Shown here in pieces: positions 56,710-64,000 of a stretch of DNA of 64,000 nt. The position numbers were made by a program, and so were the translations under genes. The notes under the pieces are model-generated. The model was not told the DNA's origin. It searched no databases and saw nothing but the letters and a program-made list of their open reading frames with translations. Source of the DNA: Thalassobius sp034670005. Lineage in GTDB: Bacteria > Pseudomonadota > Alphaproteobacteria > Rhodobacterales > Rhodobacteraceae. The stretch covers positions 1 to 64,000 of the forward strand of contig NZ_JAXMOH010000001.1 of NCBI RefSeq assembly GCF_034670005.1. The letters run 5' to 3'. The first letter of the stretch is position 1. Every line of letters starts with the position of its first letter.

Positions 56710-56756
56710 CTCGGAGTTTGCCTCCGGCGGGAGTGTTTGGACCAAGAAGAAACCCT
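56710..56756 (-). repeat. Dispersed intergenic repeat, copy C
   Basis: On the minus strand TTCTTCTTGGTCCAAACACTC then CCGCCGGAGGCAAACTCCGAG. Its first 20 bases match copy A at 39661 with one difference (C for T). It lies between the uncharacterised gene at 55759 and fabI. Confidence 0.5.
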
Positions 56757-56840
56757 GTTCTTTGGTTTGAAACATATGCCGGGACTGGCATGCTCCCATG
56801 ACCTTCTTAGGGGCTCTCGCCCCATCGCGGGGCGATATCG

Positions 56841-57632
56841 TTACAGATATTCGGGTTGCGGCATGCCCAACACGTGGAAACCCCCATCGACCCGGATGAT
56901 TTCCCCGGTGGTAAAGGCCCCTGCCTCCGACGCCAGATAGACCGCGGTGCCACCGACCGCTTCGAGCGTTGCGTTCGATCGCAGCGGCGCATTCTGATCG
57001 GTGTGCTTATAGGTTTTGCGCGCACCGCCGATGGCCGCACCGGCCAGCGTCTTCATGGGGCCGGGCGAAATCGCGTTGACGCGGATTCCGTCGGGACCCA
57101 GGTCGTTGGCCAGATACCGGGTGGCTGATTCCAGCGCCGCTTTGGCAACGCCCATCACGTTGTAATTCGGTGTCACCCGATTCGACCCGCCATAAGTCAG
57201 TGTCAGCAACGTACCGCCGCTTTCCTTCATCAATGGATAGGCGCGCCGCGCCACGTCGATGAAGGAATAGCACGAGATATCCAGCGAATTCTTGAAATTA
57301 TCCCGGCTGGTATTGATGAAACGACCGGTCAGTTCGGTCTTATCTGAATAGGCGATGGCATGGACCACGAAGTCTATGCTGGGCCAGCGTTCGGCCAGTG
57401 CCGCAAAAGCAGCATCCAGAGACGTTTCATCAGTCACATCGACATCGACCATGAAATCCGATCCGATCGAGGCCGCAAGCGGCTGCAACCGTTTGCCGAA
57501 CGCTTCGCCCTGATAAGTGAAGGCCAATTCGGCTCCGGCTTCGCTCATCGCCTTGGCGATCCCCCAAGCGATCGAGCGCTCATTGGCAACGCCCATGATC
57601 AGCCCGCGTTTTCCGCTCAGCACTCCGTTCAT
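56841..57632 (-). CDS. fabI: Enoyl-ACP reductase (NADH)
   Basis: A 263-residue SDR-fold enoyl-ACP reductase for the last step of fatty-acid chain elongation. GLIMGVANERSIAWGIAKAM at residue 10 is the FabI-type cofactor loop. VVHAIAYSDKTELTGRF and LTYGGSNRVTPNYNVMGVAKAALE (shown: TPNYNVMGVAKAALE) hold the catalytic Tyr-x6-Lys. SPGPMKTLAGAAIGG is the substrate loop. It is six bases downstream of fabB, so the two share a transcript. This is the alphaproteobacterial fabA-fabB-fabI arrangement. Confidence 0.96.
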   Translation of the reverse strand: MNGVLSGKRGLIMGVANERSIAWGIAKAMSEAGAELAFTYQGEAFGKRLQPLAASIGSDFMVDVDVTDETSLDAAFAALAERWPSIDFVVHAIAYSDKTELTGRFINTSRDNFKNSLDISCYSFIDVARRAYPLMKESGGTLLTLTYGGSNRVTPNYNVMGVAKAALESATRYLANDLGPDGIRVNAISPGPMKTLAGAAIGGARKTYKHTDQNAPLRSNATLEAVGGTAVYLASEAGAFTTGEIIRVDGGFHVLGMPQPEYL

Positions 57633-57638
57633 CCGCGT

Positions 57639-58868
57639 TTACCCCAAATATTTGGACAGAAGCATCGACCCATTGGTACCACCAAAGCCGAAGCTGTTGG
57701 TCATCACCGTGTCGAGACCTGCATTTTCGACCAGTTTGGTCGCCACTTCACCGTCTTTGATTGCCGGGTCGAGTGTTTCGACATTGATCGACGGAATGAT
57801 GAAATCATGCTGTAATGCCAACAGGCAGTACACTGCCTCTTGTGCGCCCGTCGCCCCTTGGCTGTGCCCGGTCATCGACTTGGTCGAGGAAATCGGCGGC
57901 GCATAGCCTTCTCCGAACACCCGGCGCACTGCTTCGATTTCGCCGACATCGCCCACCGGGGTCGAGGTGCCATGAGCATTGATGTAGCTGACCTTGCGGT
58001 CTTCGTCCAAGGTCGACAGCGCCAGCCGCATCGCGCGTTCGCCGCCTTCGCCCGACGGCGCGACCATGTCATGGCCGTCCGAAGTGGCGGCAAACCCGGT
58101 CACTTCGGCATAAATCTTGGCGCCGCGCGCCAGCGCATGTTCCAGATCTTCCAGCACCACGATGCCGCCGCCGCCCGAGATCACGAACCCGTCGCGGTCC
58201 GCGTCGAAGGCACGCGACGCCTTTTCCGGCGTGTCGTTGAATTTCGAGGACATCGCGCCCATCGCGTCGAACAGACAGGACAGGGTCCAATCCAGTTCCT
58301 CGCCGCCGCCGGCGAACATCACGTCCTGCTTGCCCATCATGATCTGTTCAGCCGCGTTGCCGATGCAATGCAGCGAGGTCGAGCAGGCCGAGGTGATCGA
58401 ATAGTTGATGCCCTTGATCTTGAACGCCGTCGACAAGTTGGCTGAAATGGTCGAGCTCATGCATTTTGGCACGGCGAAGGGTCCGATCCGCTTCGGGCTG
58501 CCCTTTTCCAGCACGGTCTGATGCGCCACCAGCATGGCGCTGGTCGACGGCCCGCCCGACCCGGCCACCAGACCGGTGCGCGGGTTCACGATATCGCTTT
58601 CTTCAAGCCCGGAATCCGCGATCGCCTGCTGCATAGCGATATGGGCATAAGCCGCCCCCGGCCCCATGAACCGCAGCGTACGCTTGTCGACATGTTCAGT
58701 GACGTCGATCTTCACTTCCCCTGCGACCTGACTGCGGAAACCGTGTTCAATCATCGCCTGATTGGCGCTGATCCCCGATTTGCCCGCTTTCAGCGACGCC
58801 AGAACCTCTTCGGCATTATTTCCGATGGACGACACAACGCCCAGTCCGGTAACTACTACTCGGCGCAT
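57639..58868 (-). CDS. fabB: Beta-ketoacyl-ACP synthase I
   Basis: A 409-residue KAS I enzyme that extends fatty acyl chains, including unsaturated ones. The active-site Cys is in SITSACSTSLHCIGNAAE near residue 162. The catalytic His residues are in INAHGTSTPVGDVGE and in SMTGHSQGATGAQEA (shown: TGHSQGATGAQE). The C-terminal MTNSFGFGGTNGSMLLSK is conserved. It lies between fabA and fabI, 30 bases and six bases from them. Confidence 0.96.
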   Translation of the reverse strand: MRRVVVTGLGVVSSIGNNAEEVLASLKAGKSGISANQAMIEHGFRSQVAGEVKIDVTEHVDKRTLRFMGPGAAYAHIAMQQAIADSGLEESDIVNPRTGLVAGSGGPSTSAMLVAHQTVLEKGSPKRIGPFAVPKCMSSTISANLSTAFKIKGINYSITSACSTSLHCIGNAAEQIMMGKQDVMFAGGGEELDWTLSCLFDAMGAMSSKFNDTPEKASRAFDADRDGFVISGGGGIVVLEDLEHALARGAKIYAEVTGFAATSDGHDMVAPSGEGGERAMRLALSTLDEDRKVSYINAHGTSTPVGDVGEIEAVRRVFGEGYAPPISSTKSMTGHSQGATGAQEAVYCLLALQHDFIIPSINVETLDPAIKDGEVATKLVENAGLDTVMTNSFGFGGTNGSMLLSKYLG

Positions 58869-58898
58869 TTGCGCTCTCCCTTTATCCCCCGGTCGGCC

Positions 58899-59408
58899 TC
58901 AGTTTTCAGACAGCGCGACCTTCATATCCTTGACCTGATAGATAACTTCGCCATCGGCTTCCACAATACCATCGGCCACCCCCATGGTCAGCCGGCGGGT
59001 CTGGATCGCCTTGGTGAAGTCTACCTTGTAGGTCAGCATCTTGCGGTCCGGGCGCACCATTCCGGTCAGCTTGACCTCGCCCACACCCAGAGCATAGCCG
59101 CGCCCCAGCCAGCCGCGCCAGCCCAGATTGAACCCGGTCAGCTGCCACAGCCCGTCAAGGCCAAGGCAGCCAGGCATGATCGGGTTGCCGGGGAAATGGC
59201 AGTCAAAGAACCAAAGATCGGGCGTGATGTCGAATTCGGCCACGATATGCCCCTTGCCATGCAGGCCGCCATCGCCGGATACGTCGGTAATCCGGTCCAT
59301 CATCAGCATCGGCGGCGCGGGCAACTGGGCATTGCCAGGGCCGAACAATTCGCCACGGGCGCATTTCAGAAGGTCTTCTTTGTCGAAGCTGCTCGGATAG
59401 TTTGCCAT
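58899..59408 (-). CDS. fabA: 3-hydroxydecanoyl-ACP dehydratase/isomerase
   Basis: A 169-residue hot-dog-fold enzyme that dehydrates and isomerises ten-carbon intermediates for anaerobic unsaturated fatty-acid synthesis. The active-site His is in FFDCHFPGNPIMPGCLGLDG and the Asp in GLDGLWQLTG. Downstream, RMDRITDVSGDGG-type and KLTGMVRPDRKM segments are typical. The ATG at 59408 (MANYPSSFDKEDLL) is preferred; GAGGAGCC is an upstream ribosome binding site. It opens the fabA-fabB-fabI operon divergent from irr. Confidence 0.95.
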   Translation of the reverse strand: MANYPSSFDKEDLLKCARGELFGPGNAQLPAPPMLMMDRITDVSGDGGLHGKGHIVAEFDITPDLWFFDCHFPGNPIMPGCLGLDGLWQLTGFNLGWRGWLGRGYALGVGEVKLTGMVRPDRKMLTYKVDFTKAIQTRRLTMGVADGIVEADGEVIYQVKDMKVALSEN

Positions 59409-59523
59409 ACAGGCCGGCTCCTCGGGGTAATATTGTTGCTTTCCTTTCCCCTCTAGCACCCAGAGAAGAGGTCCTGCAAGCCTATGCGAAACGGGCGTTG
59501 GGCCTGATGCGACCTGTTTTCAT

Positions 59524-59553
59524 TTGAATTCGGCCGCTCCTCTCCGCTATATT
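59524..59553 (+). promoter_or_regulatory. Probable irr promoter
   Basis: TTGAAT (59524-59529) and TATATT (59548-59553) separated by 18 bases, ending 25 bases before the irr ATG. It lies in the 170-base gap shared with the divergent fabA gene. No ICE-like repeat was seen here. Confidence 0.6.
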
Positions 59554-59578
59554 AACCTGTGAACAAGGGAATGCGACA

Positions 59579-60001
59579 ATGACGGTGACCGAAAAAGCTG
59601 CGCAAACGGGATCGGATTGGCTGTCCACGGCGGGATTGCGCCCGACCCGGCAGCGCGTCGCCTTGGCGGCACTCTTGATCGGCGACGGACAGCATCGTCA
59701 CGTCACCGCAGAAAGCTTGTTTGCCTCGGTGCGCGAAAACGGTGAAAGCGTGTCTCTGGCCACGGTCTACAACACACTGCGCGCCTTCTGCGATGCCGGA
59801 TTGATGCAGGAAGTTACCGTGGATGGATCGAAAAGCTATTTTGACACCAACACCCACGAGCACCCGCATTTCTTCTGGGAAGATGACGGTCACCTGACCG
59901 ATGCACCCAAAGAACAGCTGGTCATTTCCCGCCTTCCCGAAGCTCCGGAAGGATCGGAAATCAGCGCCGTTGATGTGGTGATCAAACTGCGGCGTAAATA
60001 G
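59579..60001 (+). CDS. irr: Irr-type iron-responsive regulator (Fur family)
   Basis: A 140-residue Fur-family protein. The winged helix contains RPTRQRVALAALLIGDGQHRHVTAE (shown: RPTRQRVALAALL) and SLATVYNTLRAFCDAGLMQEV with the recognition helix. The metal/heme-region motif is NTHEHPHFFWEDDGHLTDAP, the HxHxH pattern and length typical of alphaproteobacterial Irr. Irr is active as a regulator when heme/iron is low and is controlled through heme. It lacks an N-terminal GCPWHD motif as in some rhizobial forms. Divergent placement to fabA-fabB-fabI is a recurrent Rhodobacterales arrangement. Confidence 0.88.
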   Translation: MTVTEKAAQTGSDWLSTAGLRPTRQRVALAALLIGDGQHRHVTAESLFASVRENGESVSLATVYNTLRAFCDAGLMQEVTVDGSKSYFDTNTHEHPHFFWEDDGHLTDAPKEQLVISRLPEAPEGSEISAVDVVIKLRRK

Positions 60002-60084
60002 CCGCACAGGTCTTTTCCCGGGGACTATGCCGCCCGAATTTTCGCCCGGTTGACCTTTCCACAAACACTACCTTAGGAGCCACC

Positions 60085-60399
60085 ATGGACGACCAGACCC
60101 GTATCGAGCTTGAAGCCGCCGCGTTCCGCGCTCTGCGCGAGCACCTGATGGACAAGCGCACAGATGTGCAGAATATCGACCTGATGAATCTCGCCGGTTT
60201 CTGCCGCAACTGTCTCAGCCGCTGGTACATGGAGGCCGCCAATGAACGCGGCATCGAGATGAGCAAGGACGAGGCGCGCGAGATTTTCTACGGCATGCCC
60301 TATGACGACTGGAAAGCGCAAAACCAGACAGCAGCCAGCGTCGCGAAGCAGGAAGAATTCAAGAAAGCCTTTGCCGAAAATGTAGGCGGTGCGGATTGA
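60085..60399 (+). CDS. DUF1244 family protein
   Basis: A 104-residue protein of the DUF1244 family: AAAFRALREHLMDKRTDVQN, then NLAGFCRNCLSRWYMEAANE with a CxxC pair and a conserved aromatic, and YGMPYDDWKAQNQ. The family is found mainly in proteobacteria and the biochemical role is unknown. AGGAG precedes the ATG. It lies between irr and a crotonase gene on the same strand and may be co-transcribed with the latter. Confidence 0.85.
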   Translation: MDDQTRIELEAAAFRALREHLMDKRTDVQNIDLMNLAGFCRNCLSRWYMEAANERGIEMSKDEAREIFYGMPYDDWKAQNQTAASVAKQEEFKKAFAENVGGAD

Positions 60400-60433
60400 T
60401 CCCTGACCAACAGGCAAAACCCAGAGGTCAGGA

Positions 60434-61243
60434 ATGACCGAACAGTTCGTCAGTATTGAACGCGCCGAAACACCGCTTGGGCAACGTGTAGCCATCGTCC
60501 GCTTCGATACCGGCAGCAAGGCAAACGCGCTGTCGCAGGAATTGATGCGCCAACTGACCGCAGCGGCGCGCAGTTTCGAAGGCGACGCGGACACCAACGC
60601 GATCATCCTGACCGGCCGCGCCGACCGGTTCTGCCTTGGGATGGACCTGAAAGACCCCGAATTCCAGACCGCGCTCGACCTGCCGCTGAACGAACGCCGA
60701 CAATTGCTACAACTCGGCCCCCGCATGTGTAAAGCCTGGGAAGACCTGGAACCGATGACCATCTGCGCCATCGAAGGCTGGTGTGTCGGCGGCGGCGTCG
60801 CGCTGGCGGCGTCGCTGGACCTGCGTGTCTGCAGCCGATCTTCGCAATTCTACATCCCCGAAATAGAACGCGGCCTGAACATGAGCTGGGGATCGCTGCC
60901 CCGCATCGCGGGCCTGATCGGCCCGGCCCGGACCAAGCGGTTGACCATCATCGCTGAACAGATCAATGCGGAAACGGCCGAAAACTGGGGCTGGGTGGAC
61001 TACATTGCCGAAGACGGCATGGCGATGGGCAAGGCCATTTCTGTCGCCGACAAGATCGCGGCGATGCCGCCCGTTGCCGTCAGGATGATCAAGCAGGGGA
61101 TCGAGACCGCGACGAAACCGCTCAATCGCGCGGTCAGCGCGACGGACATGGACCAGTTCGCCCTGATGCAATCCTCAACGGATCATGCAGAGGGCGTGGC
61201 GTCTTTCCTTGAACAGCGTGACGCGAAATTCACCGGCGGCTGA
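60434..61243 (+). CDS. Enoyl-CoA hydratase/isomerase family protein (crotonase)
   Basis: A 269-residue crotonase. NAIILTGRADRFCLGMDLKD is the first oxyanion-hole segment, and AIEGWCVGGGVALAASLDLRVC (shown: EGWCVGGGVALAASLDLR) the second. EIERGLNMSWGSLPRIAGLIG supplies the acidic residue. The exact substrate is not set by these motifs. An ATG after GAGGTC at 60434 is well placed. It lies 34 bases after DUF1244. Confidence 0.88.
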   Translation: MTEQFVSIERAETPLGQRVAIVRFDTGSKANALSQELMRQLTAAARSFEGDADTNAIILTGRADRFCLGMDLKDPEFQTALDLPLNERRQLLQLGPRMCKAWEDLEPMTICAIEGWCVGGGVALAASLDLRVCSRSSQFYIPEIERGLNMSWGSLPRIAGLIGPARTKRLTIIAEQINAETAENWGWVDYIAEDGMAMGKAISVADKIAAMPPVAVRMIKQGIETATKPLNRAVSATDMDQFALMQSSTDHAEGVASFLEQRDAKFTGG

Positions 61244-61383
61244 ACGGCAACCCATCGACCACCGCAGGCCTGGAGTCGTCCTTTCCGCACAAAGGCTGTT
61301 CGTCAATGGGCCTATTGATCATGTCATGCCACGGCTAAGTTGCAGCCAGCAGCAACAACCGATCATCATGACCGAGGTGCCCG

Positions 61384-62178
61384 ATGTCACGACTTCCCAC
61401 CTATTTCATATCCCATGGCGGCGGTCCGTGGCCTTGGATACCGCAAATGGCCGCCGAGCTGGAACCGTTGGCCGCCTCTTTCCGCGCCATGCCCGGCGAA
61501 ATTGGGCAGAAACCCAAGGCGGTTCTGATGATCTCGGGTCATTGGGAAAGCGACGAATTCGCGGTAATGCATTCTGCGCGGCCGCCGATGGTCTACGATT
61601 ACCACGGTTTCCCGCCCGAAACCTACGAAATCCAATACCCTGCCCCCGGCGCGCCCAATCTGGCCGAAGAAGTGGCGCAGATGATCCATTCTGCGGGATT
61701 GCCGACGCGGCTGGATGACGAATATGGTTATGATCACGGCACATTCGTTCCAATGGCAGTGATGTATCCGGACGCCAACATACCGTTGTTTCAGGTTTCG
61801 ATGCGACACAATTACGATCCGGTCGAACATTTCGAACTTGGCCGCGCCCTGGCACCATTGCGCGACCGTGGCGTGCTGATCGTCGGGTCAGGGCTGAGCT
61901 ATCACAATCTGCGCATGTTCGGCCCGGCCGCCAAGACCCCTTCGACCGTGTTTGACGACTGGCTGACCAAAACGCTCGCCTTGCCACCAGCAGAACGCAA
62001 ACAAGCAATTATGGAATGGGAAAAGGCACCGCAAGCCCGGATCTGCCACGCTCAGGAAGACCACCTAGTGCCGCTTTTTGCCGCCCTGGGGGCCGCCGAA
62101 GACGATCCCGCGACCCAAGTCTACCATCAGACCAATATTCGTGGTGGCGTAACGGCGTCGAGCTTCCGCTTCGGTTAG
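61384..62178 (+). CDS. LigB-type extradiol dioxygenase (DODA-like)
   Basis: A 264-residue class III extradiol dioxygenase similar to 4,5-DOPA dioxygenases. FISHGGGPWPWI at the start and ISGHWESDEFAVM (His) are the first metal-binding His blocks. DDEYGYDHGTFVPMAVMYP provides another, and VGSGLSYHNLRMFG a late one. A non-heme metal and an aromatic diol substrate are expected. The substrate is unknown. The ATG at 61384 follows GAGGTGCCC. A longer overlapping frame starting at 61185 is a shadow. Confidence 0.87.
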   Translation: MSRLPTYFISHGGGPWPWIPQMAAELEPLAASFRAMPGEIGQKPKAVLMISGHWESDEFAVMHSARPPMVYDYHGFPPETYEIQYPAPGAPNLAEEVAQMIHSAGLPTRLDDEYGYDHGTFVPMAVMYPDANIPLFQVSMRHNYDPVEHFELGRALAPLRDRGVLIVGSGLSYHNLRMFGPAAKTPSTVFDDWLTKTLALPPAERKQAIMEWEKAPQARICHAQEDHLVPLFAALGAAEDDPATQVYHQTNIRGGVTASSFRFG

Positions 62179-62287
62179 CTGCTACTTGACCAGAAGTGAA
62201 GCGGACCGGCAAACTGGCAGTCGAAATTTCGTGCCTCACGGCTCCTGAAATGCCATCCTTGCCGCACGAAAGCGTGGGAGGGAACCA

Positions 62288-62923
62288 ATGCGCCCGGCTG
62301 ATCAGCTTGCCCAATTCGTGGCCGAAGCCCTGAAGGAGGGAAGGTCGCGCGACGACATCGCCACCGCCCTGCAACAGGCAGGTTGGGCCGCGAACGAAGT
62401 TTCCGACGCCCTGAGTGCCTGGGCGGACACCGGTTTCATCCCGCCGGTGCCGCGCCCCCGCCCCTATGTTTCAGCACGCGAATCGTTTCTCTACGGGCTG
62501 ATGTTCCTGGCACTCGCGATGAGCGCTTGGAACATCACAACGCTGGGGTTCGAACTGATCGACCTGTGGCTACCCGACCTGACCAACCGATATAGTCGCT
62601 ATGATATCAGCACCGTACGCTGGTCAATTTCCGTTCTGGTGGTGTTTTTCCCACTGTTCTTGTGGATGAACAGCCGCGCCCAAAGCGCCGCCAAGGCCGA
62701 TCCCGGCAAGCGCCGCTCGGCAGTGCGCAAATGGTTCGGCTACATTACCCTGTTTCTGGCCGCGATCACGCTGCTGGGTGATCTGATCGCAGTGATCTAC
62801 GCGCTGCTCAGCGGTGACCTGACCGCCCGTTTCATCGCCAAGGCGGCGTTGGTGGCGCTGACTGCTGGTCTTATCTTCGGCTATTTCCAGGGGGAAACTA
62901 AGGAGGCCGGCAATGCAAGTTGA
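62288..62923 (+). CDS. DUF5671-type membrane protein
   Basis: A 211-residue protein: an N-terminal UBA-like helical domain (ADQLAQFVAEALKEGRSRDD, then GWAANEVSDALSAWAD) and at least four membrane spans (about 70-90, 115-130, 150-175 and 185-200). The amphipathic N-terminus followed by YLYGLMFLALAMSAWN-like first helix recalls the DUF5671 family. No function is known. The stop overlaps the next gene by 11 bases. Confidence 0.65.
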   Translation: MRPADQLAQFVAEALKEGRSRDDIATALQQAGWAANEVSDALSAWADTGFIPPVPRPRPYVSARESFLYGLMFLALAMSAWNITTLGFELIDLWLPDLTNRYSRYDISTVRWSISVLVVFFPLFLWMNSRAQSAAKADPGKRRSAVRKWFGYITLFLAAITLLGDLIAVIYALLSGDLTARFIAKAALVALTAGLIFGYFQGETKEAGNAS

Positions 62924-63311
62924 CCGCCTGTCCCAGATCACGCTGACCGCGCTTGTCGCGGGGCTCGTGGTGTTCGGTTTGCTGACCGTCGGCGGCCCAG
63001 GCAAAGGCCGGATGGAAAAACGCGACGAAACAAGGTGGTCAGATCTGCAAGAACTCAGTGCTTACATCCGCTGCGTGGCAGATACCGATGGCGAAACCCT
63101 GCCCGGCTCGCTTGACCCGGCGGTGGGTACCTGCCAGCGCGACTTACGGCTGGAAGATCCGTTTAACGGCGCGCCCTACAACTATGCCCGCGTCTCTGAC
63201 ACGGCCTACCGGCTTTGCGCCGGGTTCGAGGATCCCGATTGGCTGGTCGAAACCGGCGGCGCGGTTATCGACCGCGCCACCGGATGTGTGCAATTTACCT
63301 ACACGCCCTGA
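62913..63311 (+). CDS. Uncharacterised single-pass membrane protein
   Basis: A 132-residue protein with one N-terminal membrane span (about 8-27, LTALVAGLVVFGLLTVGG) and a soluble domain of about 100 residues with four Cys (IRCVADTDG, GTCQRDLRL, RLCAGFEDP, TGCVQFTY), likely two disulfides outside the cytoplasm. It overlaps the DUF5671-type gene by 11 bases, which suggests translational coupling and a shared function. Unknown family. Confidence 0.65.
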   Translation: MQVDRLSQITLTALVAGLVVFGLLTVGGPGKGRMEKRDETRWSDLQELSAYIRCVADTDGETLPGSLDPAVGTCQRDLRLEDPFNGAPYNYARVSDTAYRLCAGFEDPDWLVETGGAVIDRATGCVQFTYTP

Positions 63312-63316
63312 AGCGC

Positions 63317-64000
63317 TCAGATTCCCGACTTGATGCTTTCTTCGAGATAGATTTCGCGCAACCGCTTGGCCACCGGCCCGGGCTTGCCGTCGCCTACCTT
63401 GGCACCGTCGATTTCAACCACCGGCATCACGAATGTACTGGCCGAAGTCACGAAAGCCTCGTCCGCATCCTGCGCCTCTGCAATGGTGAAAGCGCGTTCC
63501 TCGACTTCCATCTGCGCTTCGCGGGCGAACCGCAGAACTGCCGCGCGGGTGATCCCGTGCAGGATGTCGGTACTCAGGTTGCGAGTGATGATCTTGCCGC
63601 CCTTGACGATATAGGCGTTGTTCGAGGTGCCTTCAGTCACCTGACCGTCTTCGACCAGCCAGGCATCGTCACAGCCTTCCTTCTTGGCCGCCATCTTGCC
63701 CATCGACGGATAGAGCAGCTGCACCGTCTTGATGTCGCGGCGACCCCAGCGGATGTCTTCGATCGAAATGACCTTGATGCCCTTCTTGGCGACCGGGTTA
63801 TCGGCCAGGCCGGGCTTGGACTGGGTGAACAGGACCAGCGTCGGCTTCACCACTTCGGGATCGGGGAAGACGAAGTCGCGGTCACCGGCCGAGCCGCGCG
63901 ACACCTGCAGGTAGATCATGCCCTCGTCGATGCCGTTCAGGTCCACCAGCTTGCGATGAATTTCCAGCAGGTCGTCGAAGGCTTCGGGCTTTTCCATCTC
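63317..64000 (-). CDS. D-amino-acid aminotransferase (class IV), 3' portion
   Basis: The last 227 or so residues of a fold-type IV aminotransferase; the frame is open at the right edge. The PLP-binding Lys appears in RRDIKTVQLLYPSMGKMAAK near visible residue 90. DAWLVEDGQVTEGTSNNAYIV and ITRNLSTDILHGITRAAVLR are hallmark blocks of the D-alanine transaminase/branched-chain group. YLQVSRGSAGDRDFVFP near the start resembles the YLQVTRG motif of D-amino-acid transaminases, so that name is preferred. The ATG at 63997 in the frame may not be the true start, because the family's N-terminus (about 60 residues) is missing. Confidence 0.85.
   Translation of the reverse strand, partial: EMEKPEAFDDLLEIHRKLVDLNGIDEGMIYLQVSRGSAGDRDFVFPDPEVVKPTLVLFTQSKPGLADNPVAKKGIKVISIEDIRWGRRDIKTVQLLYPSMGKMAAKKEGCDDAWLVEDGQVTEGTSNNAYIVKGGKIITRNLSTDILHGITRAAVLRFAREAQMEVEERAFTIAEAQDADEAFVTSASTFVMPVVEIDGAKVGDGKPGPVAKRLREIYLEESIKSGI

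Overview
The window looks like chromosomal DNA of a marine-type Rhodobacteraceae (Roseobacter-group) alphaproteobacterium. GC is high (about 60% by eye). The evidence is a crotonyl-CoA carboxylase/reductase and ethylmalonyl-CoA mutase pair (ethylmalonyl-CoA pathway), an Irr-type Fur protein divergent from fabA-fabB-fabI with an Irr-like operator elsewhere in the window, a SAM/SAH-type riboswitch in front of metK (known from Rhodobacterales), the order phoH-ybeY-corC-lnt-metK-trmB, and several small proteins typical of this family. No rRNA, tRNA or CRISPR array was seen.

Layout. 1-570: the end of an IS3-family element that has cut into a gene, leaving a 3' remnant. 0.6-5 kb: a repeat pair, a methyltransferase, a tiny lipoprotein, a rhodanese, a Usp protein, then nfuA-tsaB-rimI behind a candidate iron-control element. 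5-10 kb: a TauE/SafE-type permease with a TIGR02186 partner, an SDR oxidoreductase overlapping a RecD-like helicase, and a shortened LuxI-like protein. 10-15 kb: ccr, an acyltransferase and ecm. 15-21 kb: the YjbH/YjbF pair, ychF, a detached trpA, a MaoC protein and an FMN-dependent lactate dehydrogenase. 22-24 kb: a sulfotransferase-like gene and a lower-GC orphan gene. 24-28 kb: rplY, an FkbM methyltransferase, pth, a DUF2237 gene and a cluster of a membrane-anchored LuxR-type regulator with two secreted low-complexity Gly/Asp proteins.

28.6-46 kb is mostly minus-strand housekeeping: frnE-like, trpB, trpF, lapA-like, ihfB, rpsA, cmk, aroA, trmB, metK, lnt, corC-like, ybeY, phoH. A redox cassette (aldo/keto reductase, nitroreductase, HxlR regulator) and two small genes sit inside the usual aroA-cmk-rpsA run. 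46-54 kb is an accessory envelope/secretion region: two tandem small secreted proteins sharing an unusual Trp/Asp/Cys module (one also OmpA-like), then three RTX calcium-binding proteins with one C-terminal secretion module. Two of these share a nearly identical 556-bp tail. 54-64 kb: miaB, a conserved unknown, fabI-fabB-fabA, irr, DUF1244, a crotonase, a LigB-type dioxygenase, two small membrane genes and the 3' part of a class IV aminotransferase.

Points most worth following: the membrane LuxR/low-complexity cluster with its perfect inverted repeat; the paired Trp-Asp-Pro-Gly-Cys module proteins next to the RTX array; a terminator-like hairpin between the rpsA promoter and start codon; the degenerate LuxI homologue; and the riboswitch and Irr-type control sites.
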